Assembly: GCF_000381045.1 (NCBI RefSeq)
Contig: NZ_KB905731.1
Coordinates: forward strand, 1-64,000
DNA: 64,000 bases
Source of the DNA: Thermus scotoductus DSM 8553
GTDB taxonomy: Bacteria; Deinococcota; Deinococci; Deinococcales; Thermaceae
Direction of reading: 5' to 3'
In this document: positions 52,017 to 63,789 of the stretch, one piece after another
Numbering within the stretch: position 1 is the stretch's first letter
Layout: every line of letters starts with the position of its first letter
Position numbers and translations under genes: made by a program
The notes under the pieces: model-generated
Told to the model about the DNA's origin: nothing
Seen by the model: only the letters and a program-made list of their open reading frames with translations
The model's database searches: none

Positions 52017-53135
52017 ATGCGCCTCCACCCCCGCACCGAGGTGGCCAAGGAGAGCATCTTCCCCAGGATGAGCCAGCTCGCCCAGCGCCTTGGGGCGGTA
52101 AACCTGGGCCAGGGCTTTCCCTCCAACCCACCGCCTGCCTTCCTCCTCGAGGCGGTGCGGCGGGCCCTGGGCCGCTACGACCAGTACGCTCCCCCCGCCG
52201 GGTTTCCCCCCTTGCGGGAGGCCCTAGCCGAGGAGTTCGGGGTGGAGCCGGAGGCGGTGGTGGTGACCTCAGGGGCCACGGAGGCCCTCTATGTCCTCCT
52301 CCAGAGCTTGGTGGGGCCGGGGGAGGAGGTGGTGGTCCTGGAGCCCTTCTTTGACGTGTACCTGCCCGACGCTTTCCTGGCCGGGGCCGGGGTGCGGCTG
52401 GTGCGCCTTGGGCTTACCCAGGAGGGCTTCCGCCTGGACCTAAAGGCCCTGGAAGAGGCCATCACCCCGCGCACCCGGGCCCTCCTCCTCAACGCCCCCA
52501 TGAACCCCACGGGCCTGGTGTTCGGCGAGGAGGAGCTTCGGGCCGTGGCCGAGCTGGCCCGGAGGTACGACCTTTTCCTGGTCTCCGACGAGGTTTACGA
52601 CGAGCTCTACTACGGGGAAAGGCCCAGGCGCCTGCGGGACTTTGCCCCGGAGCGCACCTTCACCGTGGGGAGTGCCGGCAAGCGCCTCGAGGCCACGGGT
52701 TACCGGGTGGGCTGGATCGTGGGGCCCAAGGAGTTCATGCCCGCCCTGGCGGGGATGCGCCAGTGGACCAGCTTCTCCGCTCCAAGCCCCCTGCAGGCGG
52801 GGGTGGCGGAGGCCTTGAGGCTGGCCCGGAAAGAGGGGTTTTACGAGGCCCTGCGGGAAGGCTACCGGAAGAGGCGGGACCTGCTCCTTTCCGGGCTCAG
52901 GTCCATGGGCCTCAAGGCTTACGAGCCTGAGGGTACCTACTTCCTCATGGCCGAGCTTCCCGGCTTTGATGCCTTCCAGCTGGTGGAAGCAGCCAGGGTG
53001 GCCTTGATTCCCGCCAGCGCCTTCTACCGGGAAGACCCTCCTCCTGGGCTTTTCCGCTTTGCCTTCTGCAAGAGCGAGGAGGAGATCTCCCTGGCCCTGG
53101 ACCGCCTGGCCGCCGTGGTAAACTCCCCTGCGTGA
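52017..53135 (+). CDS. glutamine/aromatic (kynurenine-type) aminotransferase, PLP fold I
   Basis: The 372-residue protein matches the structurally known T. thermophilus glutamine:phenylpyruvate aminotransferase nearly throughout (MRLHPRTEVAKESIFPRM, LGQGFPSNPPPAF, NAPMNPTGLVF, SDEVYDELYYG). The PLP lysine is in VGSAGKRLEATGYRVGW. It accepts glutamine, phenylalanine and related donors. The stop overlaps the GTG start of pdhA. The alternative name kynurenine-oxoglutarate transaminase refers to the same family. Confidence 0.92.
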   Translation: MRLHPRTEVAKESIFPRMSQLAQRLGAVNLGQGFPSNPPPAFLLEAVRRALGRYDQYAPPAGFPPLREALAEEFGVEPEAVVVTSGATEALYVLLQSLVGPGEEVVVLEPFFDVYLPDAFLAGAGVRLVRLGLTQEGFRLDLKALEEAITPRTRALLLNAPMNPTGLVFGEEELRAVAELARRYDLFLVSDEVYDELYYGERPRRLRDFAPERTFTVGSAGKRLEATGYRVGWIVGPKEFMPALAGMRQWTSFSAPSPLQAGVAEALRLARKEGFYEALREGYRKRRDLLLSGLRSMGLKAYEPEGTYFLMAELPGFDAFQLVEAARVALIPASAFYREDPPPGLFRFAFCKSEEEISLALDRLAAVVNSPA

Positions 53136-54172
53136 AACCCAAGGTGGTCCAGTACCTGGATAGGGGAGAGCTTCCCCTTAAGGAGGGGGAAGCCCTTGCC
53201 CTCTACCGGGCCATGCGCCGGGCCCGGTTTTTCGACGAGAAGGCCTTGACCCTTCAGCGCCAGGGGCGGCTTGGGGTCTATGCCCCCTTTATGGGCCAGG
53301 AGGCGGCCCAGGTGGGGGTGGCCCTGGCCTTGGGGGAGAGGGACTGGGTGGTGCCCAGCTACCGGGAGTCCGCCCTGCTCCTGGCCCGGGGGCTTCCCAT
53401 CCACGTCCTGATCCTTTACTGGCGGGCCCACCCCGCAGGCTGGCGCTTTCCCGAGGAGGTACGGGCGGTGAATCCCTATATCCCCATCGCCACCCAGATT
53501 CCCCAGGCGGTGGGTCTGGCCCTGGCGGGCCGGTACCGGGGGGAGGACTGGGTGGTGGCCACCTCCATCGGGGATGGCGGGACCAGCGAAGGGGATTTCC
53601 ACGAGGGGCTTAACTTTGCCGCGGTTTTTGATGCCCCGGTCCTCTTCCTGGTGCAGAACAACGGCTACGCCATCAGCGTGCCCCGGAGCCGGCAGATGCG
53701 GGTGGACTTCATCGCCAGGAGGGCGGAGGGGTATGGGATTCCCGGGGTGGTGGTGGACGGCAACGACGCCGTGGCCGTTTACCTGGAGGCCAGGAAGGCG
53801 GTGGAACGGGCACGGAAGGGGGAGGGCCCCACCCTCCTCGAGGCCCTCACCTACCGCCTGGCCCCCCACACCACCTCCGACGACCCGAGCCGCTACCGCA
53901 CCCGGGAGGAGGAGGAAGCCTGGCGCTCCAAGGATCCCATCCTGCGCCTCCGCAAGGCCCTGGAGGCGGCGGGGCTTTGGGATGGGGATGCGGAGGAGGT
54001 TCTTTTGAGGGAGCTGGAGGAGGAGTTTGCTCGGGAGCTGGCCTTGGCCGACCAGGCTCCCGAGCCCAGCCCTGAGATGATTGTGGAGCACGTTTACAAG
54101 GAAATGGGTCCTGACCAGAAGCGGGCCTGGGAGGCCTTGAGGCAAGGGAAGCACGTGGAGGAGCTATGGTAG
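53132..54172 (+). CDS. pdhA: 2-oxoacid (probably pyruvate) dehydrogenase E1 alpha subunit
   Basis: The 346-residue protein has the thiamine diphosphate motif [21 protein letters not shown], the loop [15 protein letters not shown], and [15 protein letters not shown]. It forms the heterotetramer with the next gene. Branched-chain and pyruvate types are hard to tell apart by motif; absence of E2/E3 genes next to it leaves this open. The GTG start overlaps the aminotransferase stop (GTGA). Confidence 0.88.
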   Translation: MKPKVVQYLDRGELPLKEGEALALYRAMRRARFFDEKALTLQRQGRLGVYAPFMGQEAAQVGVALALGERDWVVPSYRESALLLARGLPIHVLILYWRAHPAGWRFPEEVRAVNPYIPIATQIPQAVGLALAGRYRGEDWVVATSIGDGGTSEGDFHEGLNFAAVFDAPVLFLVQNNGYAISVPRSRQMRVDFIARRAEGYGIPGVVVDGNDAVAVYLEARKAVERARKGEGPTLLEALTYRLAPHTTSDDPSRYRTREEEEAWRSKDPILRLRKALEAAGLWDGDAEEVLLRELEEEFARELALADQAPEPSPEMIVEHVYKEMGPDQKRAWEALRQGKHVEELW

Positions 54173-55161
54173 CGGAAAAGGCCAGGGTGCTGAACCTGGT
54201 CCAGGCCATCAACGAGGCCCTGGACCTGGCCTTGGCTGGGGACGAGCGGGTTTTGGTCTTCGGGGAGGACGTGGGACGGCTTGGGGGGGTGTTCCGGGTT
54301 ACGGAGGGCCTCCAGGCCAAATACGGCGAGGGCCGGGTGTTCGATACCCCCCTGGCGGAAAGCGGCATCCTGGGCCTGGCCATTGGCCTCGCCATGGGAG
54401 GGATGCAACCTGTGGCGGAGATCCAGTTCGCTGGTTTTCTCTACCCAGCCCTGGACCAGATCCTTTCCCACCTGGGCCGCTGGCGCCATCGTTCCCGGGG
54501 GCGGGTGGGTCTCCCTGTGGTGGTGCGGGCTCCTTATGGGGGAGGGGTGCACACTCCCGAACAGCATGCGGACTCCCCTGAAGCCCTTCTGGCGCATGCC
54601 CCTGGGGTTAAGGTGGTGATTCCCTCGAGCCCTGAAAGGGCCAAAGGCCTCCTCCTCGCCGCCATAGAGGACGAGGACCCCGTCTTCTTCCTGGAGGCCA
54701 TCAAGCTTTACCGGGGAGCCCGGGCCGCGGTGCCCGAGGGCTACTACACCCTGCCCCTGGGAAAGGCCCGCATTCTGCGGGAAGGAAAGGCCGCCACCCT
54801 GATCGGCTACGGGGGCATGGTGGAGGTGATGCTGGAGGCGGCGGAGGTGGCCGCCAAAGAAGGGGTGGAGGTCATGGTGGTGGACCTGGAGACCCTGGTC
54901 CCCCTGGATGAGGACACGCTCCTTGGCGCCGTAAAGGAGACGGGCCGGGCCATCGTGGTCTACGAGGCCATGCGCACCGGGGGGTTTGGGGCCGAGATCG
55001 CCGCCCGGATCGCCGAGGGGGCTATCGACCACCTCCAGGCTCCTGTGGTGCGGGTGGCGGGTTACGATGCCCCCTATCCTCCCTTCAGCGCCATCGAGCA
55101 CCACTATCGCCCCAACGCTCGCCGGGTGCTGGCGGCCTTAAGGCGGGTGCTCACCTACTAG
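54166..55161 (+). CDS. pdhB: 2-oxoacid (probably pyruvate) dehydrogenase E1 beta subunit
   Basis: The 331-residue protein has the beta-subunit signatures [71 protein letters not shown] and the C-terminal [13 protein letters not shown]. It overlaps pdhA by seven bases. The E2 and E3 components must be elsewhere. No terminator is clear in 55162-55224. Confidence 0.92.
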   Translation: MVAEKARVLNLVQAINEALDLALAGDERVLVFGEDVGRLGGVFRVTEGLQAKYGEGRVFDTPLAESGILGLAIGLAMGGMQPVAEIQFAGFLYPALDQILSHLGRWRHRSRGRVGLPVVVRAPYGGGVHTPEQHADSPEALLAHAPGVKVVIPSSPERAKGLLLAAIEDEDPVFFLEAIKLYRGARAAVPEGYYTLPLGKARILREGKAATLIGYGGMVEVMLEAAEVAAKEGVEVMVVDLETLVPLDEDTLLGAVKETGRAIVVYEAMRTGGFGAEIAARIAEGAIDHLQAPVVRVAGYDAPYPPFSAIEHHYRPNARRVLAALRRVLTY

Positions 55162-55224
55162 GGCGGTCCAGTTCAAGAGGCTTGGGCGCGGCTGGGGAGT
55201 CGACGAGCCAGGGGGGTAGTGCCC

Positions 55225-55695
55225 TTATTCGAGGGGAAACCGCGTGTCCTTTGGGGTGCACGCTCCACCCTTACATCCTATGTCTGGGATAAGTGTTCGG
55301 TTTTCCGCAAGCCAGCGGTACACCTTAGGCCCGAGGCCGGTTAACTTGAGGAGGGCAAGCGCAGGCAGGAAAGGCCAGAGGGGAGGAAGGAATTTGGCCA
55401 GCAAGACGAGGGCGTCGAAGCCTCGGGCAACCTCATGTTTCTCCCCTGCTTGCCATACCACGTGGATTTCTCGATCTAGGGCTTGGGATGTGAGGCCGAA
55501 GCCTTCGAAGCCTGAGTCTTTGCGGTACGAGGTAACCTGGCAGAGGCCAAGAAGGTCCAGGCGCAGGATTAAGTGCCCTGCTCTGGTGCAGAGAGGGCAG
55601 CTGCCGTCTATGTAGACGAGGAGCCTAGGAGTATGGGCCTTTTCGACCCCGAAAAGGCCATCTTTGCCCCGCATGCTCATAAGGAACCTTACCAC
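55225..55695 (-). CDS. DCC-family (DUF393) thiol-disulfide protein
   Basis: The protein (up to 156 residues) carries the family motif YIDGSCPLCTRAGHLI with Cys33 and Cys36, followed by a hydrophobic stretch (FLPPLWPFLPALALLKLTG) and VYRWLAENR, as in other DCC proteins. The function is presumed redox-related. The start is uncertain; homologs begin about 20 residues before the CPLC motif, and several in-frame ATGs (MSMRG) exist. The gene is visibly lower in G+C than its neighbours, suggesting transfer. Confidence 0.72.
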   Translation of the reverse strand: MVRFLMSMRGKDGLFGVEKAHTPRLLVYIDGSCPLCTRAGHLILRLDLLGLCQVTSYRKDSGFEGFGLTSQALDREIHVVWQAGEKHEVARGFDALVLLAKFLPPLWPFLPALALLKLTGLGPKVYRWLAENRTLIPDIGCKGGACTPKDTRFPLE

Positions 55696-55740
55696 GTAGG
55701 TTCAGGGGCTGGGCATCCTTTGGTTACATGGCCGGGGGGT

Positions 55741-55769
55741 TTGGCCACGGCTTTCCACTGGCGTAAAGT
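55741..55769 (+). promoter_or_regulatory. hemL promoter
   Basis: TTGGCC (55741-55746), 17-base spacer, TAAAGT (55764-55769); the ATG follows after seven bases, so the mRNA is leaderless. Confidence 0.65.
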
Positions 55770-55776
55770 GAAGGGT

Positions 55777-57051
55777 ATGGAGAGGCCCATTTCCGAGCGG
55801 CTTTTTTCCGAGGCGCAAGCCCACATCCCGGGCGGGGTTTCCAGCCCTGTTAGGGCCTTCAAGGCGGTGGGGGGTACCCCTCCCTTCCTGGTGCGGGGGG
55901 AGGGAGCCTACGTGTGGGACGCCGATGGGAACCGGTACGTGGACTACGTGCTGAGCTGGGGGCCCTTGATTCTGGGCCACGCCCACCCGGAGGTGGTCAG
56001 GAGGGTGAAGGAGGTGGCGGAGCAGGGCCTGACCTTCGGGGCTCCCCATCCCCTCGAGGCCGAGCTGGCCAAGGCGGTGAAGCGGGCCTTTCCCCAGGTG
56101 GAGCTGGTGCGTTTCGTGAACTCGGGGACCGAGGCCACCATGAGCGCCTTGCGCCTGGCCAGGGGATATACAGGGAGAAAGTATGTCGTCAAGTTCCGGG
56201 GCAACTACCACGGGCATGCGGATGGCCTTTTGGTGGAGGCGGGAAGTGGAGCCCTCACCTTGGGCGTGCCCAGCAGCGCCGGGGTGCCCGAGGAGTACGC
56301 CAGCCTTACCCTGGTCCTGGAGTACAACGATCCCGAGGGGCTTAGGGAGCTTCTTAGGGCACGGGGTGAGGAGATCGCCGCCATCATCTTTGAGCCGGTG
56401 GTGGGCAACGCCGGGGTCCTTATCCCCACGGAGGAGTTCCTCAAGGCCTTGCACCAGGCCCGGGAGTACGGAATCCTCCTCATCGCCGACGAGGTGATGA
56501 CGGGCTTTCGCCTGGCCTTCGGTGGGGCCACGGAGCGGCTTGGGCTTAAGCCCGATCTCATCACCCTGGGCAAAATCCTGGGAGGCGGCCTTCCCGCCGC
56601 CGCCTACGGGGGCAGGCGGGAGATCATGGAAGAGGTGGCCCCCTTGGGACCCGTCTACCAGGCGGGAACCCTTTCGGGGAATCCCCTGGCCATGGCCGCG
56701 GGCCTGGCTACCCTGGAGATCCTGGAGAGGAATCCCGGCTACTACGGGTACCTGGAAACCCTGGGGGCCAGGCTGGAGGCAGGGCTCAAGGAGGTGCTTT
56801 CCCAAAAGGGTCTTCCCCACACGGTAAACCGCCTGGGCTCCATGATCACGGTTTTCTTCACCGAAGGGCCCGTGGCCACCTTCCAGGAGGCCAGGCGCAC
56901 GGATACGGAGCTCTTCAAGCGCTTCTTCCACGGCCTGTTGGACCGGGGGGTGTACTGGCCGCCCTCCAACTTTGAGGCGGCCTTTCTGTCCGTGGCGCAT
57001 AAGGAGGAGGATGTGGCCCTTACCCTCGAGGCCCTGGAGAAAGCCCTCTAG
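55777..57051 (+). CDS. hemL: glutamate-1-semialdehyde 2,1-aminomutase
   Basis: HemL converts glutamate-1-semialdehyde to 5-aminolevulinate for heme and cobalamin. The 424-residue protein has HIPGGVSSPVRAFKAVGG, FVNSGTEATMSALRLAR, YHGHADGLLVEAGSG, the DEVMTGFR motif, and PLP Lys266 in LGKILGGGLPA. The start follows a TAAAGT -10; the longer open frame upstream to 55573 is antisense to the DCC gene and rejected. Confidence 0.96.
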   Translation: MERPISERLFSEAQAHIPGGVSSPVRAFKAVGGTPPFLVRGEGAYVWDADGNRYVDYVLSWGPLILGHAHPEVVRRVKEVAEQGLTFGAPHPLEAELAKAVKRAFPQVELVRFVNSGTEATMSALRLARGYTGRKYVVKFRGNYHGHADGLLVEAGSGALTLGVPSSAGVPEEYASLTLVLEYNDPEGLRELLRARGEEIAAIIFEPVVGNAGVLIPTEEFLKALHQAREYGILLIADEVMTGFRLAFGGATERLGLKPDLITLGKILGGGLPAAAYGGRREIMEEVAPLGPVYQAGTLSGNPLAMAAGLATLEILERNPGYYGYLETLGARLEAGLKEVLSQKGLPHTVNRLGSMITVFFTEGPVATFQEARRTDTELFKRFFHGLLDRGVYWPPSNFEAAFLSVAHKEEDVALTLEALEKAL

Positions 57052-57054
57052 CCC

Positions 57055-58353
57055 ATGACCCTGAAGGACCCCATCTGCGCCATCGCCACTCCCTTGGGCA
57101 AGGGGGCCATCGGGGTGGTGCGGCTTTCCGGGGAGGGAGCCCTGGAGGTGGCAAGCCGGGTGTGGCGGGGAAAGGACCCCAGGAAGCTGAAAGGGGGGCG
57201 CTTTACCCTGGGGGAGGTGGTGGACCCGGAAACCGGGGAGGTGTTGGACCAAGCCCTGCTTTTGGTCTTCCGAGCCCCCAGGTCCTACACGGGGGAGGAT
57301 GCCTGCGAGTTCCACACCCATGGTTCGATGGCGGTGCTGAGGAGGGTCCTGGAGGCCCTGGTGAAGGCGGGAGCCCGGCTGGCTGGTCCTGGGGAGTTCA
57401 CCTTCCGGGCCTACATGAACGGGAAGCTGGACCTGGCGCAGGCGGAGGCGGTCTTGGCCCTGGTGGAGGCGGAAGGGGACCTGGCCCGCCGCCAGGCTTT
57501 GAGGAGCCTCGAGGGGAGCTTCTCCCGGAAAATCGCCGCCTTGGAGGATAGGCTTCTTTCCCTTCTTGCCCACATCCAGGCCCTTCTGGACTATCCCGAG
57601 GAGGGGGTGGAGCCCCTCGAGGCTAGACGAGGGATTGGGGAGGTGCTGGAGGAGGTGGAGGCCCTCCTTGCCCAGGCAAGGTCCTCCCGCCTGGCCCAAC
57701 GGGGGGCCCGCCTGGCCTTGATCGGAGCTCCCAATGCGGGCAAAAGCTCGCTTCTAAACGCCCTTCTGGGCTACGAGCGGGCCTTGGTTTCCCCCATCCC
57801 CGGCACCACCCGGGACTACCTGGAAGCGCCTTTGGAGCTCTTCGGCATCCCCCTGGTGGCGGTGGACACAGCGGGCATTCGGGACACCTTGGATCCCCTG
57901 GAGCGGGCAGGGGTGGAAAGAGCTTTAAGAATTGCTGAGGAAGCCGATCTCGTGCTCTACGTGGCCGACCGCTCGGCTCCCAGGCCTTCCCTTCCTCCCT
58001 TACCCCCAAGGACCTTGAAGGTGGCCACCAAGGCGGACCTACCTCCCCTTTGGGAGGATGCGGAGTTTATCCCGGTGTCCAGCGTGACGGGGGAGGGATT
58101 AGGCCAGCTTAAGGAGGCCATCCGGGAGGCGTTTTTGGGCAGGGGGGGAGGGGAGTACCTCCTGAGCGAGCGGCAGATCGAGGCCCTTCATCAGGCCAGG
58201 GAGAGGCTTTTGGAGGCGAAAAACCTCCCGGAGGACCTTATGGGATTGGCCCTCGAGGAGGCCCTCAAGGCCCTGGCTTCCTTGAGGGGCAGGAAGGAGG
58301 TTTCCGAGGAGGTGGTGGCCCGGGTTTTCCAGAATTTCTGCGTGGGGAAGTAG
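57055..58353 (+). CDS. mnmE: tRNA modification GTPase MnmE
   Basis: MnmE with MnmG modifies wobble uridine to the 5-carboxymethylaminomethyl form. The 432-residue protein has the N-terminal folate-binding domain (ICAIATPLGKGAIGVVRLSG), a helical domain, an inserted G domain (GAPNAGKSSL near residue 224, DTAGIRDT, TKAD), and the C-terminal FCVGK that carries the catalytic Cys. It starts three bases after hemL. It is convergent with metX. Confidence 0.96.
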   Translation: MTLKDPICAIATPLGKGAIGVVRLSGEGALEVASRVWRGKDPRKLKGGRFTLGEVVDPETGEVLDQALLLVFRAPRSYTGEDACEFHTHGSMAVLRRVLEALVKAGARLAGPGEFTFRAYMNGKLDLAQAEAVLALVEAEGDLARRQALRSLEGSFSRKIAALEDRLLSLLAHIQALLDYPEEGVEPLEARRGIGEVLEEVEALLAQARSSRLAQRGARLALIGAPNAGKSSLLNALLGYERALVSPIPGTTRDYLEAPLELFGIPLVAVDTAGIRDTLDPLERAGVERALRIAEEADLVLYVADRSAPRPSLPPLPPRTLKVATKADLPPLWEDAEFIPVSSVTGEGLGQLKEAIREAFLGRGGGEYLLSERQIEALHQARERLLEAKNLPEDLMGLALEEALKALASLRGRKEVSEEVVARVFQNFCVGK

Positions 58354-58362
58354 CCGGGCCCC

Positions 58363-60887
<2,525 letters not shown>

Positions 60888-60897
60888 TTACCCCCCT

Positions 60898-61034
60898 CTC
60901 TTATCGTCCCCGGGCGTTTCCCCCACCCGGGCCGGCCTTGGCACCAGCCCCACCCGCATCCGGCCATGAAACGGAAGGGATGGGAGGTTGCCGCGGTTTC
61001 ACAGGGCCGTACCCTCCACCGCTCTGGATAAGAG
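60898..61034 (-). ncRNA. SAM-I (S-box) riboswitch controlling metY-metX
   Basis: Minus strand from CTCTTATCCAGAGC (61034) to GATAAGAG (60898). The S-box consensus is followed in order: GGTGGAGGG, ACGGCCCTGTGAAACC, GCGGCAACC, GGTGCCAAGGCC, and the closing P1 strand. SAM binding normally stops transcription of downstream methionine genes; metY and metX follow. Confidence 0.93.
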
Positions 61035-61075
61035 AACGGGCTGGTTTTCGCCGCGCCCCGGCGCGGTTAAGGGTC

Positions 61076-61104
61076 AGTGTAGGGGTTTGGGGCTTGGCCG
61101 TCAA
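61076..61104 (-). promoter_or_regulatory. promoter of the SAM riboswitch/metYX transcript
   Basis: Minus strand TTGACG (61104-61099), 17-base spacer, TACACT (61081-61076). A CCGCGCC/GGCGCGG hairpin (61066-61051) follows before the aptamer. Confidence 0.75.
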
Positions 61105-61110
61105 CACCCT

Positions 61111-61139
61111 TTGACCTTTTGGCCCTCCTCCTCTATACT
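61111..61139 (+). promoter_or_regulatory. tRNA-Pro promoter
   Basis: TTGACC (61111-61116), 17-base spacer, TATACT (61134-61139), 11 bases before the tRNA. It is back to back with the riboswitch promoter. Confidence 0.8.
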
Positions 61140-61150
61140 GAATTCCGCTA

Positions 61151-61227
61151 CGGGGAGTAGCGCAGCCCGGTAGCGCACCTCGTTCGGGACGAGGGGGTCG
61201 CTGGTTCAAATCCAGTCTCCCCGACCA
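61151..61227 (+). tRNA. tRNA-Pro (CGG)
   Basis: The acceptor stem CGGGGAG (61151-61157) pairs with CTCCCCG (61217-61223). The anticodon stem CCTCG/CGAGG encloses loop TTCGGGA with anticodon CGG. The T-arm CTGGTTCAAATCCAG is complete, and CCA is encoded (61225-61227). Confidence 0.95.
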
Positions 61228-61231
61228 GAAG

Positions 61232-61253
61232 GCCGGCCCTCGGGCCGGCTTTT
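61232..61253 (+). terminator. terminator after tRNA-Pro
   Basis: GCCGGCCC pairs with GGGCCGGC around TC, followed by TTTTC. Confidence 0.8.
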
Positions 61254-61267
61254 CGTATACTCCTCCC

Positions 61268-62758
61268 GTGGGCTTTCTGGCGGGCCTTGCCCTTTTGCTT
61301 TTGGGGTTGCACCTGATCGGGGAAGGGCTTTCCTCGGTCAAGGGAAAGAGGTACCTGTTGGCCCGGGCCTTTTCCAGGCCGGGGAGCCTTCTGCTTTCCG
61401 GTCTTCTCCTGGGGCTTCTTTCGGGTAGCGGCACCGGCCTTTCCCTCCTGGCCCTGGGGCTTTTGGAAGGGGGGATCTTCTCCCTGGGGCAGGCCGCCCT
61501 CCTTTCCCTGGCTGCCACCGCTGGGGCCGGCGCCTGGGTGGGGGTGGTGGCCCTGGCGCAAAGGGAGGTGGCCGAGGTCCTGCTGGCTTTGGGCCTCCCT
61601 CTTTTCCTCTTCCGGGGAAGCCGAAGCGGCGGGTTGGTTCTTTTGGGCTTGGGCCTTCTTTTCCTGGGCTTTTTGGAGATGGGCCAGGGGGCCAAGGCTT
61701 TTGCGCCCCTTTTGAGCCTGCTTAATCCAGGTCCATGGGCCCTGTACCTGGTGGGGATCGTCCTGGCCTTTTTCCTGGGAACCGCCAACGGGGTAGCGGC
61801 CTTGGCCCTTGCCCTTATGCCCTTTTTGGGACAGGAGGGGAGCATGGCCTTGACCCTGGGGGCGGGGGTGGGGGTTTCGGGGGCCCTTTTTCTGGCGGCC
61901 TTGGGGGGCAGGCGGGAGGGATGGGCCTTGGGGGTGGTCCTTTTGGGGCATCGCTTTCTCTTTTCCCTGCCTTTTTTGGTTCTGCTTGGGCCGCTTGGGA
62001 GCGTGGGGGTGGTGGGGCTCCACCTCTTAAGCCACCTAGCCTACGCCATAGCCTTTCTTCCCCTCCAGGGGCGTTACCTGCGCCTTACCGAAGGTCTCTT
62101 TCCCCGCCGCACCGTTAGCCCCAAGTACCTTTCCCTGGAGGCTTTGGAAACCCCTAGCCTGGCCTACGCCCTGGTGCAGCGGGAGCTTGGCCGGGTGGCG
62201 GATGCCGTGCGGAACATGCTGGCGCGGGCGGTGCGCGTCCTGGCCCAGGAGGAAGGGGGCGAGGCGGAGCTGGAGGCTTTAGAGGACAAGGTGGACCGGC
62301 TTACCCGGGAGGTGGTCCTCTATACCGCCGAGCTTTCCACCCGCACCCAGGAGGAACGGGCGGTGCGGTTTTTCGTGGCCGCAAGCGAGCTTGAGCACCT
62401 GGGGGATCTGGTGCGAAGGGTGGTGCGCCAGGCGGAGAAGCTTTGGGCCCAGGGCCTGACCTTTAGCCCGGAAGGCAAGGAGGACCTTTTGGAGGCGGGA
62501 AGGTTGGTGCTGGGCCGCCTCGAGCGCATGGCGGCCGCCTTGGCCACGGGGGATAAGGCCCTGGCGGAGGGGGTTTTGTCCGAGGAAAGGGAGGTGGCGG
62601 CCTTTCTGGATCGCCTGCGCCGGGCCCACCTGAGCCGTTTGGAGAGTGGCCGCGCGGAAAGCCGGGCCACCACCTTGGCCCACCTGGACCTCCTCATCAC
62701 CCTGGAAGAGGTTTCCAGCGGGGTGGACAGGCTTTGCCGCCTGGTCCTGGAGCTTTAA
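61268..62758 (+). CDS. Na/Pi-cotransporter-like membrane protein with C-terminal PhoU domain
   Basis: The 496-residue protein has about nine hydrophobic segments in the first 290 residues with the repeated small-residue motifs of the Na/Pi-cotransporter II family (LSGSGTGLSLLALG, FFLGTANGVAALALALMPF). It then has a cytoplasmic helical region (about 310-496) like PhoU (AVRNMLARAVRVL, FFVAASELEHLGDLVRR). The core QSSS-type motif of true NptA proteins is altered to SGSGTG and TANG, so phosphate transport is probable but not certain. The GTG start lies six bases after TATACT. Confidence 0.78.
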   Translation: MGFLAGLALLLLGLHLIGEGLSSVKGKRYLLARAFSRPGSLLLSGLLLGLLSGSGTGLSLLALGLLEGGIFSLGQAALLSLAATAGAGAWVGVVALAQREVAEVLLALGLPLFLFRGSRSGGLVLLGLGLLFLGFLEMGQGAKAFAPLLSLLNPGPWALYLVGIVLAFFLGTANGVAALALALMPFLGQEGSMALTLGAGVGVSGALFLAALGGRREGWALGVVLLGHRFLFSLPFLVLLGPLGSVGVVGLHLLSHLAYAIAFLPLQGRYLRLTEGLFPRRTVSPKYLSLEALETPSLAYALVQRELGRVADAVRNMLARAVRVLAQEEGGEAELEALEDKVDRLTREVVLYTAELSTRTQEERAVRFFVAASELEHLGDLVRRVVRQAEKLWAQGLTFSPEGKEDLLEAGRLVLGRLERMAAALATGDKALAEGVLSEEREVAAFLDRLRRAHLSRLESGRAESRATTLAHLDLLITLEEVSSGVDRLCRLVLEL

Positions 62759-62771
62759 GCTAGGAAGCGTG

Positions 62772-63284
62772 GTGAGGATCCTGGGCGGCAAGGCCAAGGG
62801 GGTGCCCTTGAAGGTGCCGGCTTCGGCCAGGCCCTCCCCCGTGCGCCTGCGGAAGGCTCTTTTTGACTACCTGCGCCTGCGCTACCCCAAGCGGGGTCGG
62901 TTCCTGGACCTCTATGCGGGGAGCGGGGCGGTGGGCCTCGAGGCGGCCAGCGAGGGCTTTGAGGCCACCCTGGTGGAGAAGGACCAGGAAGCGGTGGCCC
63001 TCCTTAAGGAAAACCTCCGCCGCACGGGGCTTCGGGCCCGGATCGTTCCCCTTCCCGTGGAGGTCTTCCTGCCGGAGGCCAAGGCCCGGGGCGAACGCTA
63101 CACGGTGGCCTTCATGGCCCCGCCCTATCCCCTGGACCTGGTCCAGGCCTTCCAGGCCCTCCTGGAAAGCGGCCTGGTGGAGAAGGGGGGCCTTTACATC
63201 CTGCAGCACCCTAAGGACCTGCACCTGCCCTTCGGGGAGCGGCGGGTTTACGGGGAAAACGCCCTCACCCTGGTGGAGGCTTAG
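62772..63284 (+). CDS. rsmD: 16S rRNA (guanine-966-N2)-methyltransferase RsmD
   Basis: The 170-residue protein has MRILGGKAKG (GTG start at 62772; GTG 62769 is an alternative), RPSPVRLRKALFDYLR, AdoMet-binding FLDLYAGSGAVGLEAAS, and the acidic VEKD. The catalytic (D/N)PPY motif reads MAPPYP; the same change occurs in the T. thermophilus homolog as I recall it. It overlaps no gene but is 13 bases after the transporter and abuts coaD, a common rsmD-coaD pairing. Confidence 0.88.
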   Translation: MRILGGKAKGVPLKVPASARPSPVRLRKALFDYLRLRYPKRGRFLDLYAGSGAVGLEAASEGFEATLVEKDQEAVALLKENLRRTGLRARIVPLPVEVFLPEAKARGERYTVAFMAPPYPLDLVQAFQALLESGLVEKGGLYILQHPKDLHLPFGERRVYGENALTLVEA

Positions 63285-63770
<486 letters not shown>

Positions 63771-63789
63771 AATCCCCTTGGAGGTTGTC

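Noticed and set aside
55702-57699. 665-codon minus-strand open frame opposite hemL and mnmE
   Set aside because: Antisense shadow typical of GC-rich DNA; hemL and mnmE on the plus strand have full catalytic motifs.
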